Notes under the pieces: generated by a model
The model's database searches: none
What the model was told of the DNA's origin: nothing
What the model saw: the letters and a program-made list of their open reading frames with translations, nothing else
Assembly (NCBI GenBank): GCA_013180625.2
Contig: SNVD02014592.1
Coordinates: 1-64,000, forward strand
DNA length: 64,000 bases
Reading direction: 5' to 3'
Source: Boswellia sacra
Lineage: Eukaryota > Streptophyta > Magnoliopsida > Sapindales > Burseraceae
Made by a program: the position numbers and the translations under genes
Part shown: positions 45,959 through 57,885 of the stretch, piece after piece
Layout of the letters: each line of letters begins with the position of its first letter
Numbering within the stretch: the stretch's first letter is position 1

Positions 45959-46968
45959 TGGCTGCAGGCCTGATCACGGCTCGAAGCTGCTTTCATCCTA
46001 GATCAAAGGAAGAAGAAGAAGAAATTGAAACAATCTACAACAACTACAGGGACATAATCACAACCCTTCCAAGAACCAAAGGATGGTCCACTGAGAATCT
46101 CTGCCAATACCAAGATTTTTGGTTCCAACCGGACTAGAAGGTGTGATGTGGAAGCAGCAGCACTTCAAGCCTCGACCCACCGATGTTTACTTAACCAGCC
46201 CCGAAATCTGGAACTACTTGGCTTAAGACTCTCCTTTCTCTATAACATACCGAACTCAATATGATTTTTCAACTCATCCTTTGCTCACCACTAGTGTCCA
46301 TGACTGTGTTCCCTTCATGGAATTTGACCTTTTCAAAACCACCCCAATTGGGGATCCTGAAATTTTACTCTTTCCGAGAATCCTTGCTTCCCATATAGCT
46401 TTCACTTTGTTACCGGATTCCATAAAAAACTTTCCTTCTCCCTTGTCTACATCTGCAGAGACCCTAAAGACGTGCTTGTTTCCTTGTGGCAATTCACGAA
46501 GATACTCAAACCAAAGAGCTGCCTCCCACTTCCTCGGATGATGCTTTTGACAAGTTCTCTAAAGGGATTTCCACAACCGGCCCCCTCTGGGAACATGTTT
46601 TAGGGTTCTGGAAAGCAAGTCTAGAGCACCCCAAGAAAATACTTTTCCTGAAATATGAAGACCTGAAAAAGGAGCCCTTAGTGAAGGTAAAGAGATTGCC
46701 AAAGTTCCTGGGCCACCCGTTTTCTCCAGCAGAGGAGGAAAATGGAATTGTTGAGGAAATTTTGAAACTTGGCGGCTTCGAGAACATGAAAAATTTAGAG
46801 GTGAGAGGTGAACAAGACTGGAGACTACCGCATCTGTGGCACCAAAAATAATGTGTTCTTCAGGGAAGGTGAGGTTGGAGATTGGAAGAAACATCTAACA
46901 CCTCAAATGATTGAACGCGTTGACCAAATTACAAAACAGAAGTTCCGCGGTTCTGGCTTGATGTTGTA
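45959..46968 (+). pseudogene. Sulfotransferase pseudogene (paralogue of 33376-34392)
   Basis: Starts MAAGLITARSCFHPRSKEEE, nearly identical to the intact gene, with its TATA region also conserved (45905-45912). The frame is lost at a 7-bp deletion near 46131. More shifts occur near 46198 (2 bp), 46237, 46442 and 46504, and a 7-bp duplication of GAGGTGA lies near 46801. The PKSGTTW loop is damaged (CCCCGAAATCTGGAACTACT in the wrong frame), so PAPS binding is lost. Alignment continues to TAG 46966-46968 (GSGLML-like end). High similarity over its whole length indicates fairly recent duplication. Confidence 0.92.
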
Positions 46969-47640
46969 GCTCTACTAAGTACTTCAATTCCGTGCATGGG
47001 ATTTTACGTAGTTGATTGGTAATAAAATGATTATCTATGATCTATGTAGAATAAATTATCAAATGGTATAGATTATCATCTACCAAGAGTTGGCAATTTG
47101 AAAACAGATTCCTTGCTAGTTTTATGGGAATTGCACCCACCAGTTCAATGATTTTGGGCAGTGAACTTGATGGCATTTGGTAGAAAACGTCACATGTGGG
47201 TTTGTATTATTGTATTGCTTTCTTTGGTGTCGTGCGAATATGATAATTAATGATGTAATTTTCTAATTTGTCCTTTTAGCTTGTCCTTTCTTGGTAGTTT
47301 TTACAATTATTAAGTATTTTTTTTTATCAACCTCTGTTAATATGGTTAGAATTTTATTTTGGATTAGATTATAGAAAGATAATTAGAAACCTTCACAATA
47401 AAATTTATTAAAATATCTATATTAGACTAAATGCACTAAATATTATCAATTTTTTTTATATTTAAAATTTTTTGTTCATCAGCTTTTCTATTAAATAAGA
47501 ACTTAATTGTTTTTCTTTCTTTACATATTTTATTATAATCTAATCTCACGCTCCATATATTTAAAGTGATAGGGGTTGATTTTTTTTTTTTTTTGTCTGA
47601 ATTCTTAATTGAACTTATTGTAAGACTTCATATCTTTTCA
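46969..47640. other. Intergenic DNA
   Basis: AT-rich 3' flank of the pseudogene. The first bases differ from the flank of the intact gene apart from short matches. A T run lies at 47581-47595. No gene is seen. Confidence 0.4.
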
Positions 47641-47664
47641 TTATATATATAATTTTTTTTTAAC

Positions 47665-47868
47665 CCACAATGGGTTGGTTCGAGTGGCAAGGGCGGCCCA
47701 GGAGGGAGTTGGTAAGGCCAACAGAGAAGTCCTGGGTTCGACTTTTCACAATGGCCTTTTCCCATGAGATAAGCGGGAGATCGTGACAGTGGGTTGTGGT
47801 CGCGTTAGTCTCTCCTGAGGATTAGTTGTGGTGCGCGTAAGCTGGCTCGGACACCTCGATTACAAAAA
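47665..47868 (+). mobile_element. tRNA-derived SINE (Au-like)
   Basis: About 200 bp, GC rich against its surroundings. An A-box-like TGGTTCGAGTGGCAAGG lies near 47674 and a B box GGGTTCGACTT near 47734, the internal RNA polymerase III promoter of tRNA-derived SINEs. The body ends GCTGGCTCGGACACCTCGAT. Flanking copies of TATATATAAATTTTTTTTTAAC-like sequence (47641-47664 and about 47868-47894) are a target duplication of more than 20 bp. The sequence resembles plant Au SINEs. Confidence 0.85.
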
Positions 47869-47905
47869 TATATATATATAAATTTTTTTTTAACTTAAGA
47901 CTTAG

Positions 47906-49129
47906 CGGGCGATTTATTTTTTTGTCTAAAATCTAAATAGGTCTGAATTAAACTGAAATCTAAATAGGCCTGAATATAAAAATCTGAATGATATGTTCGT
48001 TTTTCTATTTTAATATTTGAATTGAAATGTCTAAAACCTAATAGTTTTATACATATATCACTATTTATAATTTTTTTTACTGTGATTTTATTTAACATAG
48101 TAAAAATATTTGCATACAAAAATTTGTTATGAATTTAATTTATTTAAATGTGCGTAATTGGGTAAAAAAAAAATTTCAAAAAGAATTCGATATTAAAATA
48201 AGCTAAATGACTATGAAATAATTTTAAAAATATATAGAGAATCATAATATAAAATTAGAAATAAATAATAATGTTCCAAAATTAAAATATTATATAGGCA
48301 TAAATGAATTTTTATATAGGTATTCAAGAGAATTAGAGGAGTAATAAATGATTCAGACATTTGCATTCGGATAAAAGTTAAAAAGTTTAGCTTTTTCTAT
48401 TAAGATAAAAATGCCTTAGATTAAGCCTTAAGTCAAAAATACAATCATCATGAAAATATCTGAAGTCGGACAACAAGTTAAATTCAGATTTTAGACCATA
48501 AACAATCATCATGAAAATATTTGAAATCTGATAATAAGTTAAATTCAGACTTTAAACCAAAAAACAATCAGCCCTTTAATCTAAAACATTTTCATTTGAA
48601 TGAAAAAAGCTAAAAAGTTTAGCTTTTATCCAATGCAAATATCTGAATTCAGATGAAAATATCTGAATCATTAATTATTCCTCTAATTTTCTTAAATGCC
48701 CTTATAAAATTCATTTATGACTAATTTGTACATAGCCTAATATTTTAATTTTGGAGCATTATTTATTTCTAATTTTATATTATTTTTCTCTATATATTTT
48801 TAAAATTATTTTATGATCATTTAGCTTATCTATAAATCCATTTTTTTTTAGAAAGAAAAAACTTCTTACCCAATTATACACATGTAAAAAAATTAAATTC
48901 ATAATAAATTTTAGTATGCAAATTTTTTTACTATGAGAAATAAAATCACAAGTGAAAATAATATATTTAAATAGGGATTTATATATAAAACCATTAGTTT
49001 TCAAACACTTAAATTCAGATATTAAAATAAAAAACAAACATATAATTTATATTTTTATATGCAAACCTATTCAAATTTCAATTTAATTCAGATCTATTCA
49101 CATTTCAGACAAAAAAAAAAAAATTGGCC
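47906..49129. mobile_element. Foldback-type element with arms of about 500 bp
   Basis: The left arm (47906-48420) and right arm (48580-49129) are inverted copies, for example TTGTCTAAAATCTAAATAGG against CCTATTCAAATTTCAATTTA further in, ending in GGCC-type termini. ACTTAG occurs immediately outside both ends (47900-47905 and 49130-49135), a likely target duplication. The loop has a direct repeat of about 62 bp (ACAATCATCATGAAAATAT at 48443 and 48504). No coding capacity is seen. Confidence 0.82.
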
Positions 49130-49135
49130 ACTTAG

Positions 49136-50882
49136 TAAATGTGATTGATAATAACTCAATGTCACTCAAAAATAATTTAGAGCATATATTTGTATAAAGA
49201 TATATATCAATACAATACAATACTTTATAAAATTAACGATTAATTTTTTCAAATATCATAATGTTCTCTTTATTAATTTTATAAGTAACATATTAATTTT
49301 TTAGACTTGAGGTGGGTGAATATAATTTCTTATTAATGTGATATACACACACACATACACACACGTATGTATGTATTTAGTTCAAAAAAGGATTGGATGG
49401 CAATAGGTCTAATGATTAAAATGAGAGTCGATGCAAATGTTTTATTGAAAAAAAAAAAAAACCAAATTCAGATGATATCATAATAACTAAGGGCTCGTTT
49501 GTTTATCATCACTTATCACTTAATACTTTTAAGTGTTTAGATTTAAGTCTTAAAATTTTTGTTTGTTTTTCTATTTAACACTTATTTTAAGTGATAAATC
49601 ACTTAATTGAAAAAGTGAAAATGTATCACTTTTTCTAATCACTATTGTCTAAATGAGCTGTTAAAAATTTTATACCATAAATATCCCTATATATTAAAAT
49701 AATATAAATTTTATCAAATTTTCTAATCATTATTGTCTAAATAAGGTGTTAAAAATTTTATTCTATAAATATCCATATATATTAAAATAATATAAATTTT
49801 ATTAAATTTTTATTTAAGAATATTATTTTAATTTATTAAAAGGTACAATTTTGGTATAGTTGTTATTGTTTTAGTATTTATTATCAAATTGTTATATTAT
49901 TTATTACTATATTTATAATTACCACATTAAAATATAATAAATATAATTGATAAAATTTCATTTATTTCTATTAATATTTCAAATTAATTAGTTAATAATA
50001 TGTTGAATAATAACTATTGAAAATTTTGATATTATTATAAATAGCGAGTTTTAAAATAGACAATATATTTGATATAATTTTATTACATATTATAGGGACA
50101 GTTTTATTGAAACTTCAAAAGTTATTTATTCGATTGATAAGAACATTTTATTTTATTTAATAGTGTAAATTTAAAGTAAAAATTAATATTTAATATTGTC
50201 AATTAAAAGATTATATTTGTTTTTTTCTTTTTAAGTTTGTGAAATGAAAAACACTTTAATTAATAAAATTATTTTTTTATTATTCAAAATATAGTCCTCA
50301 AAATGTAATGGATAAAATACTACTCTTACAATTTTTTTATACAAATTGATATGGCTTAAAATTGATCTAATTATTAGAGAAATGAATTTTAAAAATTGAT
50401 AATATTAATGATATAGTAGTTTTACAATAATATCATATGAGTTTGTATAAAACAATATTAAATTTTTAAATGAAAAAGAATTTTTATTTAATTTTAGTTA
50501 ATAATTATTTTTTAAAGATTGTAAGAAATATAATATTAATTATTTAAATGAAAAAGAATTTTGATTTAATTTTATTAACTATTTAATTTTTAAATGATTG
50601 TATAAATATAAATATAAGTATTTTACATTTTAACAAGGCTAAAAAAGTCATATTAAAGATAAAATATTATCTTATCACTTTTTTAAGTGGTATCTAAAAA
50701 AAAAAACAAACAACCTATTATGTGGTGTAAATTAATTTCTAAAAAGTGTTTAGATCTAAAAAATGTTAAGTGATTGAAACAAACACTACCTAAATGTTTT
50801 CAATTATTCCTCCTATATTCTCTCTCTAGTTTCTATTGCTCAATCCACACTTTCTTCCTATTAACTATTTACATTGTTAGTT
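49136..50882. repeat. Unit 1 of an old tandem segmental duplication
   Basis: 49138-49345 (GTGATTGATAATAACTCAATG and following) matches 50883-51075. 49380-49490 (GATTGGATGGCAATAGGTCT) matches 53768-53875. 50794-50882 (TCCTCCTATATTCTCTCTC) matches 53880-53945. Removing the transposon at 49491-50790 leaves a unit of about 440 bp. Confidence 0.78.
49491..50790. mobile_element. Harbinger-like inverted-repeat element, 1.3 kb
   Basis: Ends GGGCTCGTTTGTTTATCATC and, reversed, GGTAGTGTTTGTTTCAATCAC. It is flanked by TAA on both sides (49488-49490, 50791-50793), a 3-bp target duplication. The interior is extremely AT rich without a recognisable transposase, so it is non-autonomous. Confidence 0.7.
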
Positions 50883-52154
50883 AATGTGATTGATAATAAC
50901 TCAATGTCAGTCAAAAATAATTTATAGGATATATTTATATAGAGATATGTATTAATACAATATAAGTATTATATAAAATTAATGATTATTTTTTTCAAAT
51001 GTCATAATGGTTTTTTATTAAATTCATAGATAACATATTATTTTTTAAGACTTGGGTTGGGCTAATTAATTACTTATATATATAAAGGATGTGATATTTT
51101 AACTTAAAAGTTTGACTTAAAATTAAACATCAATATCTAGCCACTTATTTAACTAGATCTAATAGCTAGAATTTTGTTGAGATGGCATCTTAATTTAACT
51201 GAAATATGATCTTTTAATTAAAAATCTGATGTAGCAGCCGCCAAGAGTCTTATGTGGCAGTCACAATTAGGATTTCTTCTTTCTTTAATGTGTTCAACGA
51301 CCATTACAAAGGATACTCTCTCTATAGCACACAGCAAAGCAAAATGGAACTCCCTTTAGATTCAGAGTTAATATTAACCATAGATGCAAGGACACAAAAA
51401 TAACGAAGGCATCAACCGAGAAGAGAATGAAAAAAAAAAAAATTGAGAGAAAGAGAGGATACCTCGCCATTGGTACTTTTCTTTTGGTTCTCCTGTTCTC
51501 GCAAATTTTAATAATTTTTTATTAAAAATGGAAGACTTCTCTACTTTGCACAATACCCAATATAATTAAATAACAACCTACAATATCCGAACCGAAACCA
51601 CTCCTTTCATAAACAAACCCACATTTCATATATGAATAACAATAGACTTTTTTTTTTTTCACTTTCCTTCTCGGTTTTGCTTTAATAGCTTTTTCTCTTG
51701 CATCATTTGAAACCTTTTCTTAGAGCTCCTAGAATGATTGGTCATCTTTGGATTCTCTTCTGCCATCATATCTTTGTTGTTTCCCTTTATTGAAAATTGA
51801 TTATTGCTGCTCCTAGAAGAAATTTGTGCCAATATTTATGTGTTGCTATCTGCTGCAAGTTTGTTGTTAAAGTCTAACTACATTGTACTACAAATGCCTC
51901 TACAATGGCTGTCAAACACACTAAAATAAATAATAATAATAAAATAAATCATTTTAAGGAAAGAAGAAACCCTAATTGTGGCTGCCACATAAGACTTTTA
52001 ATTAAAAGATCATATTTTAGTTAAATTAAGATGCCATCTTAGCAAAATCCTAACTATTAGATCTAGTTAAATTAAGTGGTTAGATATTAGGCCACTTTAG
52101 GATTGCCATTGCTATGAAAAAAAAAAAGCGCTTTTCTATAGCGACAGTAATCTA

Positions 52155-53232
52155 AGGGTGTTTGGGATTGCTTCTCCACCGCTTAAAAAAGAAACTATTG
52201 CAGAAAAAAGTAGGATTTATAAAAGGACCCTAAAAGTAGGGATTTACCTGCTTCTACTTTTAAAATAAGAAATGTATAAAATATCCTTATTAGAAAAATA
52301 AAATTACCAAATTCCTTCATTTTTTATTTTTTATAAAATATATCTAATTAATAATTAAATATTTCTAATTATATATTTTTATTTTTTAAAAATTAAAAAT
52401 ATTATATCTAATTAGAATTACAAAAATAAAAATATTTAAAACAGTCACCAGACCCCTGCAAGAGACGGTCACTGACAACTGCTCTAGTGGCATGTTTGGC
52501 AACACTGTCGGCAACACTACTGGTGCCACCATGATCACTGCCATGTGATTTGACCATACACAGTGGTTTTAACGGTAAGATGTGTGTCATTTTGTCTTAG
52601 CAAACAACAGAAGTTTTTCGAAAAGCTGCATCATGTTCTATCGCAAAATGACATGCCTTTTGCTGTGAAAACCAACTTAGATGGTCAAACCGCACACTAG
52701 AAATCATGGTGGTGCCCGTTATGTCGCCGGACGCGCCACCAGAATGTCCATGGACGACCGTCTCCGGCGTCGATCTAGTGACCCCTCTGACGACTATTTT
52801 AAATTCTTTTTGTTTTTGCAATTTTTTTCGAATTTCATAAAACAAATTTAATTGATATAATTTTTTACATACTTTTATTAATTATAATATACATTAAAAT
52901 ATATTATTATAATTTTAAATATTTTATAAATAAATATGTGCATTTGTTATAAAAATATTAAATTTAAATTCAATTTATTACAAAAATATTAAATTTAAAT
53001 GAATTTAATTTTAATGTCCAATGAAATTAAAATTAAAATATAAGATATACATCCATATATTTTATATAAATTAAAAATTAATTATACATTTTATTTATAT
53101 TTATATAAAAAATAATTTATATAAAATTTGGATAAAATAGTTAAACATTGCAACGAATACTATACATGTCTATTTTCGTCGTTTGTACATAATAAAAACT
53201 ATAGCAACAGCAACAGCAATCCCAAACATCTC
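52155..53232. mobile_element. Nested inverted-repeat element (level 3) with GC-rich core
   Basis: Ends AGGGTGTTTGGGATTGCT and, reversed, AGATGTTTGGGATTGCTG, inside the level-2 element, with CTA flanking both sides (a 3-bp duplication; a 4-bp TCTA reading is also possible). Its interior includes a GC-rich segment (52440-52800) that contrasts with AT-rich flanks. No transposase is recognised. Confidence 0.6.
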
Positions 53233-53266
53233 TATCCTGCTTTTGAAAAGCAAAGTAATTTTTAAA

Positions 53267-53466
53267 GAGTAATACTACTCTTTCAAACTACTTATACAAA
53301 CTCATCTATACAAACTAACGTGACATGATGTGATTTGATAAATAAATACAGTGATTTGATAAATATATATTAATAATAAATGACATTAATTAACATAAGT
53401 GATGTGGCGATCATATAAGGATGCCACATCAGTTTGTATAAGCAGTTTGTATGAGTAGCATTACTC
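53267..53466. mobile_element. 200-bp MITE with 9-bp target duplication
   Basis: Ends GAGTAATACTACTC and, reversed, GAGTAATGCTACTC, with AACTACTTATACAAAC-type extension. Flanks ATTTTTAAA (53258-53266) and ATTTTGAAA (53467-53475) differ at one base, fitting a Mutator-type MITE. Confidence 0.78.
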
Positions 53467-53627
53467 ATTTTGAAAAGTTGGTTTACCAAGCATCCTTACA
53501 CTTTTTTCTAAAGCTGATTTTTTTTACAGCAAAGCAAAAGTTGCTTATTTCCATAGCAATAGCAATCCCCAAACTGGCCCATTGATGTCTAGTTTTAAGT
53601 CAAACTTTTATGTTAAAATATCCCATT

Positions 53628-53737
53628 ATATATATATATATGTAGATATACATATATATATGTATATGTATATACATACATACATACATACATACTCAAT
53701 TCATATGTATGTACGTATGTATGTATGTATGTATTTC
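53628..53737. repeat. Compound microsatellite (TA)n/(CATA)n/(TATG)n
   Basis: TA units pass into TACATACA and, after ACTCAATTCA, into TATGTATG units. The two halves are complementary and could form a hairpin. Confidence 0.9.
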
Positions 53738-53945
53738 AAAAAAGTTGTGCCCCCTCCCTCTCCCTATGAATTGGATGGCAACGGGTCTAATGATTAAAAT
53801 GAGAGCTGATGTAAATGTTTTATCTTAAAATAAATAACAAAATTTACATACAATATAATAATAACTAAAGTTTTTCCATTCTTTCTCCTATATTCTCTAT
53901 CTAGTTGCTATTGTTCAATCCACCCTTTCTTCCTATAAACAAAAT

Positions 53946-54934
53946 ATTTTTAACTTCTCTCCTCATTCATGATTATTTGAAAGATGAAATTAATAATTAG
54001 GGGAATCATGGATTTAGCTAAATGCAAGGGCAGATATTTAATAAATTTCTAAAAATAATTTACATGTACATAACAAATATGGGTGAGACTTTCTTAAATG
54101 TTAAGTAAGCCAGGTTAATAAAAAATTAACACAATTGTTGTTAAAAAAACACAATTTCCTTTCATTTCTAAATCCATTTTTCCATTAAAATAGGGATATT
54201 TAACTAAACCCACAAAAGAATTGATCAAAACGTCAACATTTTGCTGAATCTAAAATTGACATTGACCCCTCAAAATTTTAATAGTCATCCCTTAAAGTTA
54301 ATGGTCAAAGGGCAAGATCATCATTTTACATATATTTTTCATTTTACATTTTTTTCTCTCTCTATTTTTTAAAGCTAAAAAATAAATTCATAGATTAAAA
54401 AAATTCAAGAAACCTTAAAGTAGCAACAACTATTGCCTACTTTTCTTATCATCTCTCTTTCTTCCTTCTTTCTTTTTCCTTACTCATTTTTTTCTTTCTT
54501 CCTTTTTCCTTCTATTTGTTGTGATTATTTTTTTGTCATCAGTACTATGAGATCTGAAGTTGTATGGATTATTATGTAGAATATAACAGAATTAGTTAAC
54601 TCAGAGTTTATAGAAATTTTACGTGGTTTGGTTATAAACAACCAACATCTATGGGCAGCAAGAGCTGCAATCCACTATGTTGATTGACTGGTTATAAGAG
54701 TCAAGGGTTTATTCCTTAGTAGACTCTACTACTCTTGAGGCCTAGTCTATATAAAACTTGTTCTCACTTGAGAATACAACACTAGTGATTCAACTCACAA
54801 ACATTGCACTTCACAACTCAACACTATATGTTGAATAACAGTTGACTGAAGACTCAGTATAAAGACTCAAGTGATCACCTAATTAATTTAAGCACTTTAC
54901 GATCTAATATGAAGCTTAAACATTAAATTGTTAG
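53946..54934. other. Intergenic DNA
   Basis: AT-rich with a pyrimidine-rich block at 54440-54530 (CTTTCTTCCTTC-like). No gene is recognised. Confidence 0.4.
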
Positions 54935-56720
54935 TAATGTGCCCCAAGAGTATGAATATTTTTTGTAATTTATAAACATCATTTATTAATAAATAAACTA
55001 TTTGTTATTTATTTGGGCCCAAATATGATTGTGTCAATGAATAAAGGATTCAGAGCTTGCACATTGATAAAGTTCTATATAGATGAGATATATACATGAC
55101 AAATAACTTTATCGTAGCTCAAAATTAATTCACAACCTATAAACAAAATTTGTCCGCTTTGTTTGGATAAGGTTGTTGTATTGTTTGTTTTCAATGGAGA
55201 AATGGTGAGTATCTAACCATTTGAAGCGGAGAATTCAGGACAAAGACACTTTTGCATTATGAATGCATTAATTGAACACGGGCCCTGTGAAATTATAGTA
55301 TTTGATGAGAATACCATGACCAAATATAAAGTACCACGAGAGAGCACTAAAGACATTCCTACTTTAATCATGAGTGAGTAGTGTGCCTCTAGTATACAGG
55401 CTATGGTCTTTAACTAGAATAAAAAGTGAGATCTAAATGAAAGGTCAAATACCTTGGCTAGTTAGGATTATAAGATCTATGTGTTAGTAAACACTATACC
55501 TTAGTCATGGAATTCATGACTCCAAAAGGATTGCATGATATCACCTTAATGGTTTTACAAGGTTTCAAATGACAGAATCTTGGCGAAGTGTTTAATGAAG
55601 GAGGTTCATTAAAATAAGATTTATTTTAATAAATCTTAAATCATTTAAATGATATAAAATTGGTATCAAGGGCTCAAAATGTAATTTGAGGGGTAAAACA
55701 ATAAATTATATCTAGCTCCAATCATTGCTATTCCATGAAAGGTAGTTATGTAAACATGTAGCTTATTAGATAGAGCTTAAAGAAATAATTTGATCAGATT
55801 AAATTATTAAGGTTTCTATAAAGAGTATTTAATTCAAAAGTGCAACTTTGAATCTATAGTGGAATGGAGTAAAGTTAATAGGTGGGATCTACTATAATTA
55901 TGAGATAATAGGGTATTTGATTAAATCTATTAGAGCTTGTAATTAAATATATCCATTAAAGTCCCCTAGGTAGCTAATCCATAAAAGGTACTACAACAAA
56001 GACTGGACTTTGAGAAATTAATTATTTAATTTAATTAGGTTTATGAGAGAATAAAACTCAAGTATTAAATTAAATAAATATTTGACTAGTTAATGGACTC
56101 ATTATTGAACTCATATAATTGATTAAATAATTGGCTTAATGGGTTTATTATTTAATTCATATGATTAATTAAATAATTGGTTTAATTAAGAATTAAAGGC
56201 CTACACTACAATTGGGTTGGACCTAAGTGTTAAAAAGATTTAAAAGGCCCAATTATGTTTAATGAGTTGTAGCCCTATTCTAACATGGAGTACTAGTCAA
56301 TATCAGAAAATTTAAGAGGACTTATTTAAAGGCAACTAGGGTTTTAACGTAAAACACATGTGAGCCTCTATCTTGAAAAATATGAAACACACCTGCATGC
56401 CCGTAGGAAAAACGTGAACTACCCTAGGGTCCTTAATGTGTGACGTTTGATCTTCTCCATAATCATCTAACAATTTTCTTGTGTTCTTAGGTATAGTCCA
56501 GCTTAGAAAAAGCCCAAATGTCTCGTTTTGGTGTTTTTCAAATGTACTCAAGAACCAAATTGGTAAGAAAGCAAAAAAATTAAAGCATGTGTTTGCTGGA
56601 TCCTAGTCTCGGTGCCGTTTCTGCTACATTGATTTGATCGATTTGGAGTCCAGGATCCTACATAAACAACTGTTGAAACACACGAACACAGTCTCTCTTC
56701 GTTGAAGTAAGCAACATACG
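54935..56720 (+). mobile_element. Possible LTR-like repeat, unclassified
   Basis: A 1.8-kb block starting near TGTGCCCCAAGAGTATGAAT, containing TTATTTATTTGGGCCCAAAT and AAGTTCTATATAGATGAGAT, and ending near TGTTGAAACACACGAACACA. The style resembles long LTRs of plant retrotransposons, but neither a primer site, polypurine tract nor target duplication is visible. No reading frame is supported. Confidence 0.3.
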
Positions 56721-57767
56721 TTCTAATCCATATGAGCGCGCACACACACACACATATTCTTGTGCTTTTTCATATTCTTTACCTATAAGACTACAATTTC
56801 TTTTGAGAAAGAATGCTGGTTAGGAGAAAATAATAATAGAACAGTATAACAATCTCCTTAACATAAAAGACCATTCCTAGTTGTTCTAGAGTAAATTAGG
56901 ATTATGTCCTAAAGTAATTCCAAGTGAAATAGGACATAAATAATGTTCTCTTAATTCAACAAGAAGTATCTTAACAAGGCTAGTTGAGTTTTAGACAACT
57001 TAGTAAATAGGAAATCTAATTGCATTAGGATTACTTTGTGATGCTATTAGGACTCAAATCTCATAAGATGCCAAAACATATTTAGTCACGTGTACATGGT
57101 CGCACGTGGACTCAGCAAATACATGGCCTTTTGCTCAGATTCTTAATGGAGCTTCAAACATCAAACTTATCAAGAGGCATAACCAGCTCCAACTTCCCAG
57201 CCAAGATTCATTCAACACCAAAAGAAAGCATTTTGGTTTTACTGAATTGATGGATTAAAAATGTAATTATGGGACTCCAATCCCAAATTTCTCATTATTT
57301 GTGGCATAATTTTGTGGGTTTAGAATGGCGGTGATGTTGGAATGTGTTGAGTATCGTTAGAGCCAACTGAAGAAATTCTTTGGCAAATTTTCCCAATGAG
57401 GGGATAGGGTTTTTGACAGTCAAAGTTAGCAACTATGTTTCTCAGCTTGGCCATAAGCTACCAAAGTCATTTGATAGTTGTTAAGCCCAAAGTTTAATTT
57501 TTTTTTCTTTTCCAATTAAAATTTTAAGTAAGGTGACAATTCATGTTAGCGTGTAGTATTTGTGTTATGTTAAAGATAAGGTATAATGAAATTTGCTTAA
57601 CACCAACACGGTCTATTTAATTACTTGTGTCAAGGGTCCAAATGCTTATATTATGCGATTACTAAATGAGTAATACAGCACAACATGCATACAAGAATAA
57701 TAAATTGGTTGTCTTTGCGTTAAAGACTATTACAACCCATTTAACACATTTATATGAAAAAACGAAA

Positions 57768-57805
<38 letters not shown>

Positions 57806-57885
57806 GCAATTTAAGAATTTAATACGATTATAATACGTTTATAAATTAAACACGACTATAATCTATTTAACAAATATATATGTTA
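56721..57885. other. Intergenic DNA with (CA)n and (TA)n tracts
   Basis: A CA tract lies at 56738-56754 and a (TA)n microsatellite at 57770-57800. No coding or RNA gene is seen. Confidence 0.45.

Larger units (their letters stand above)
52089..53580. mobile_element. Nested inverted-repeat element (level 2), ATT target duplication
   Basis: Left end AGGCCACTTTAGGATTGCC(A) with ATTGCTATG; right end reversed GGGCCAGTTTGGGGATTGC with ATTGCTATGG. Flanking ATT at 52086-52088 and 53581-53583. It interrupts the right arm of the host element, whose arm becomes continuous when this block is removed. Confidence 0.78.
51087..53624. mobile_element. Long-inverted-repeat DNA element, itself hosting nested elements
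   Basis: The left arm (51087-51270) matches the reverse complement of 51945-52088 plus 53584-53624; the right arm is split by the insertion at 52089-53580. Both ends carry GATATTTTAAC(T/A)TAAAAGTTTGACTTAAAA. It lies in a TA-rich tract. The interior 51271-51944 has no coding frame I recognise. Confidence 0.75.
50883..53945. repeat. Unit 2 of the tandem segmental duplication
   Basis: The homology blocks listed for unit 1 are in the same order, but here they are interrupted by the composite DNA transposon at 51087-53624 instead of the element at 49491-50790. Confidence 0.75.

Noticed and set aside
45959..46968. Second functional sulfotransferase with several introns
   Set aside because: The discontinuities are 1-7 bp indels relative to the intronless paralogue, not introns with GT-AG ends.
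47665..47868. Functional tRNA gene
   Set aside because: A and B boxes are present but no tRNA cloverleaf can be drawn. The length, tail and target duplication fit a SINE.
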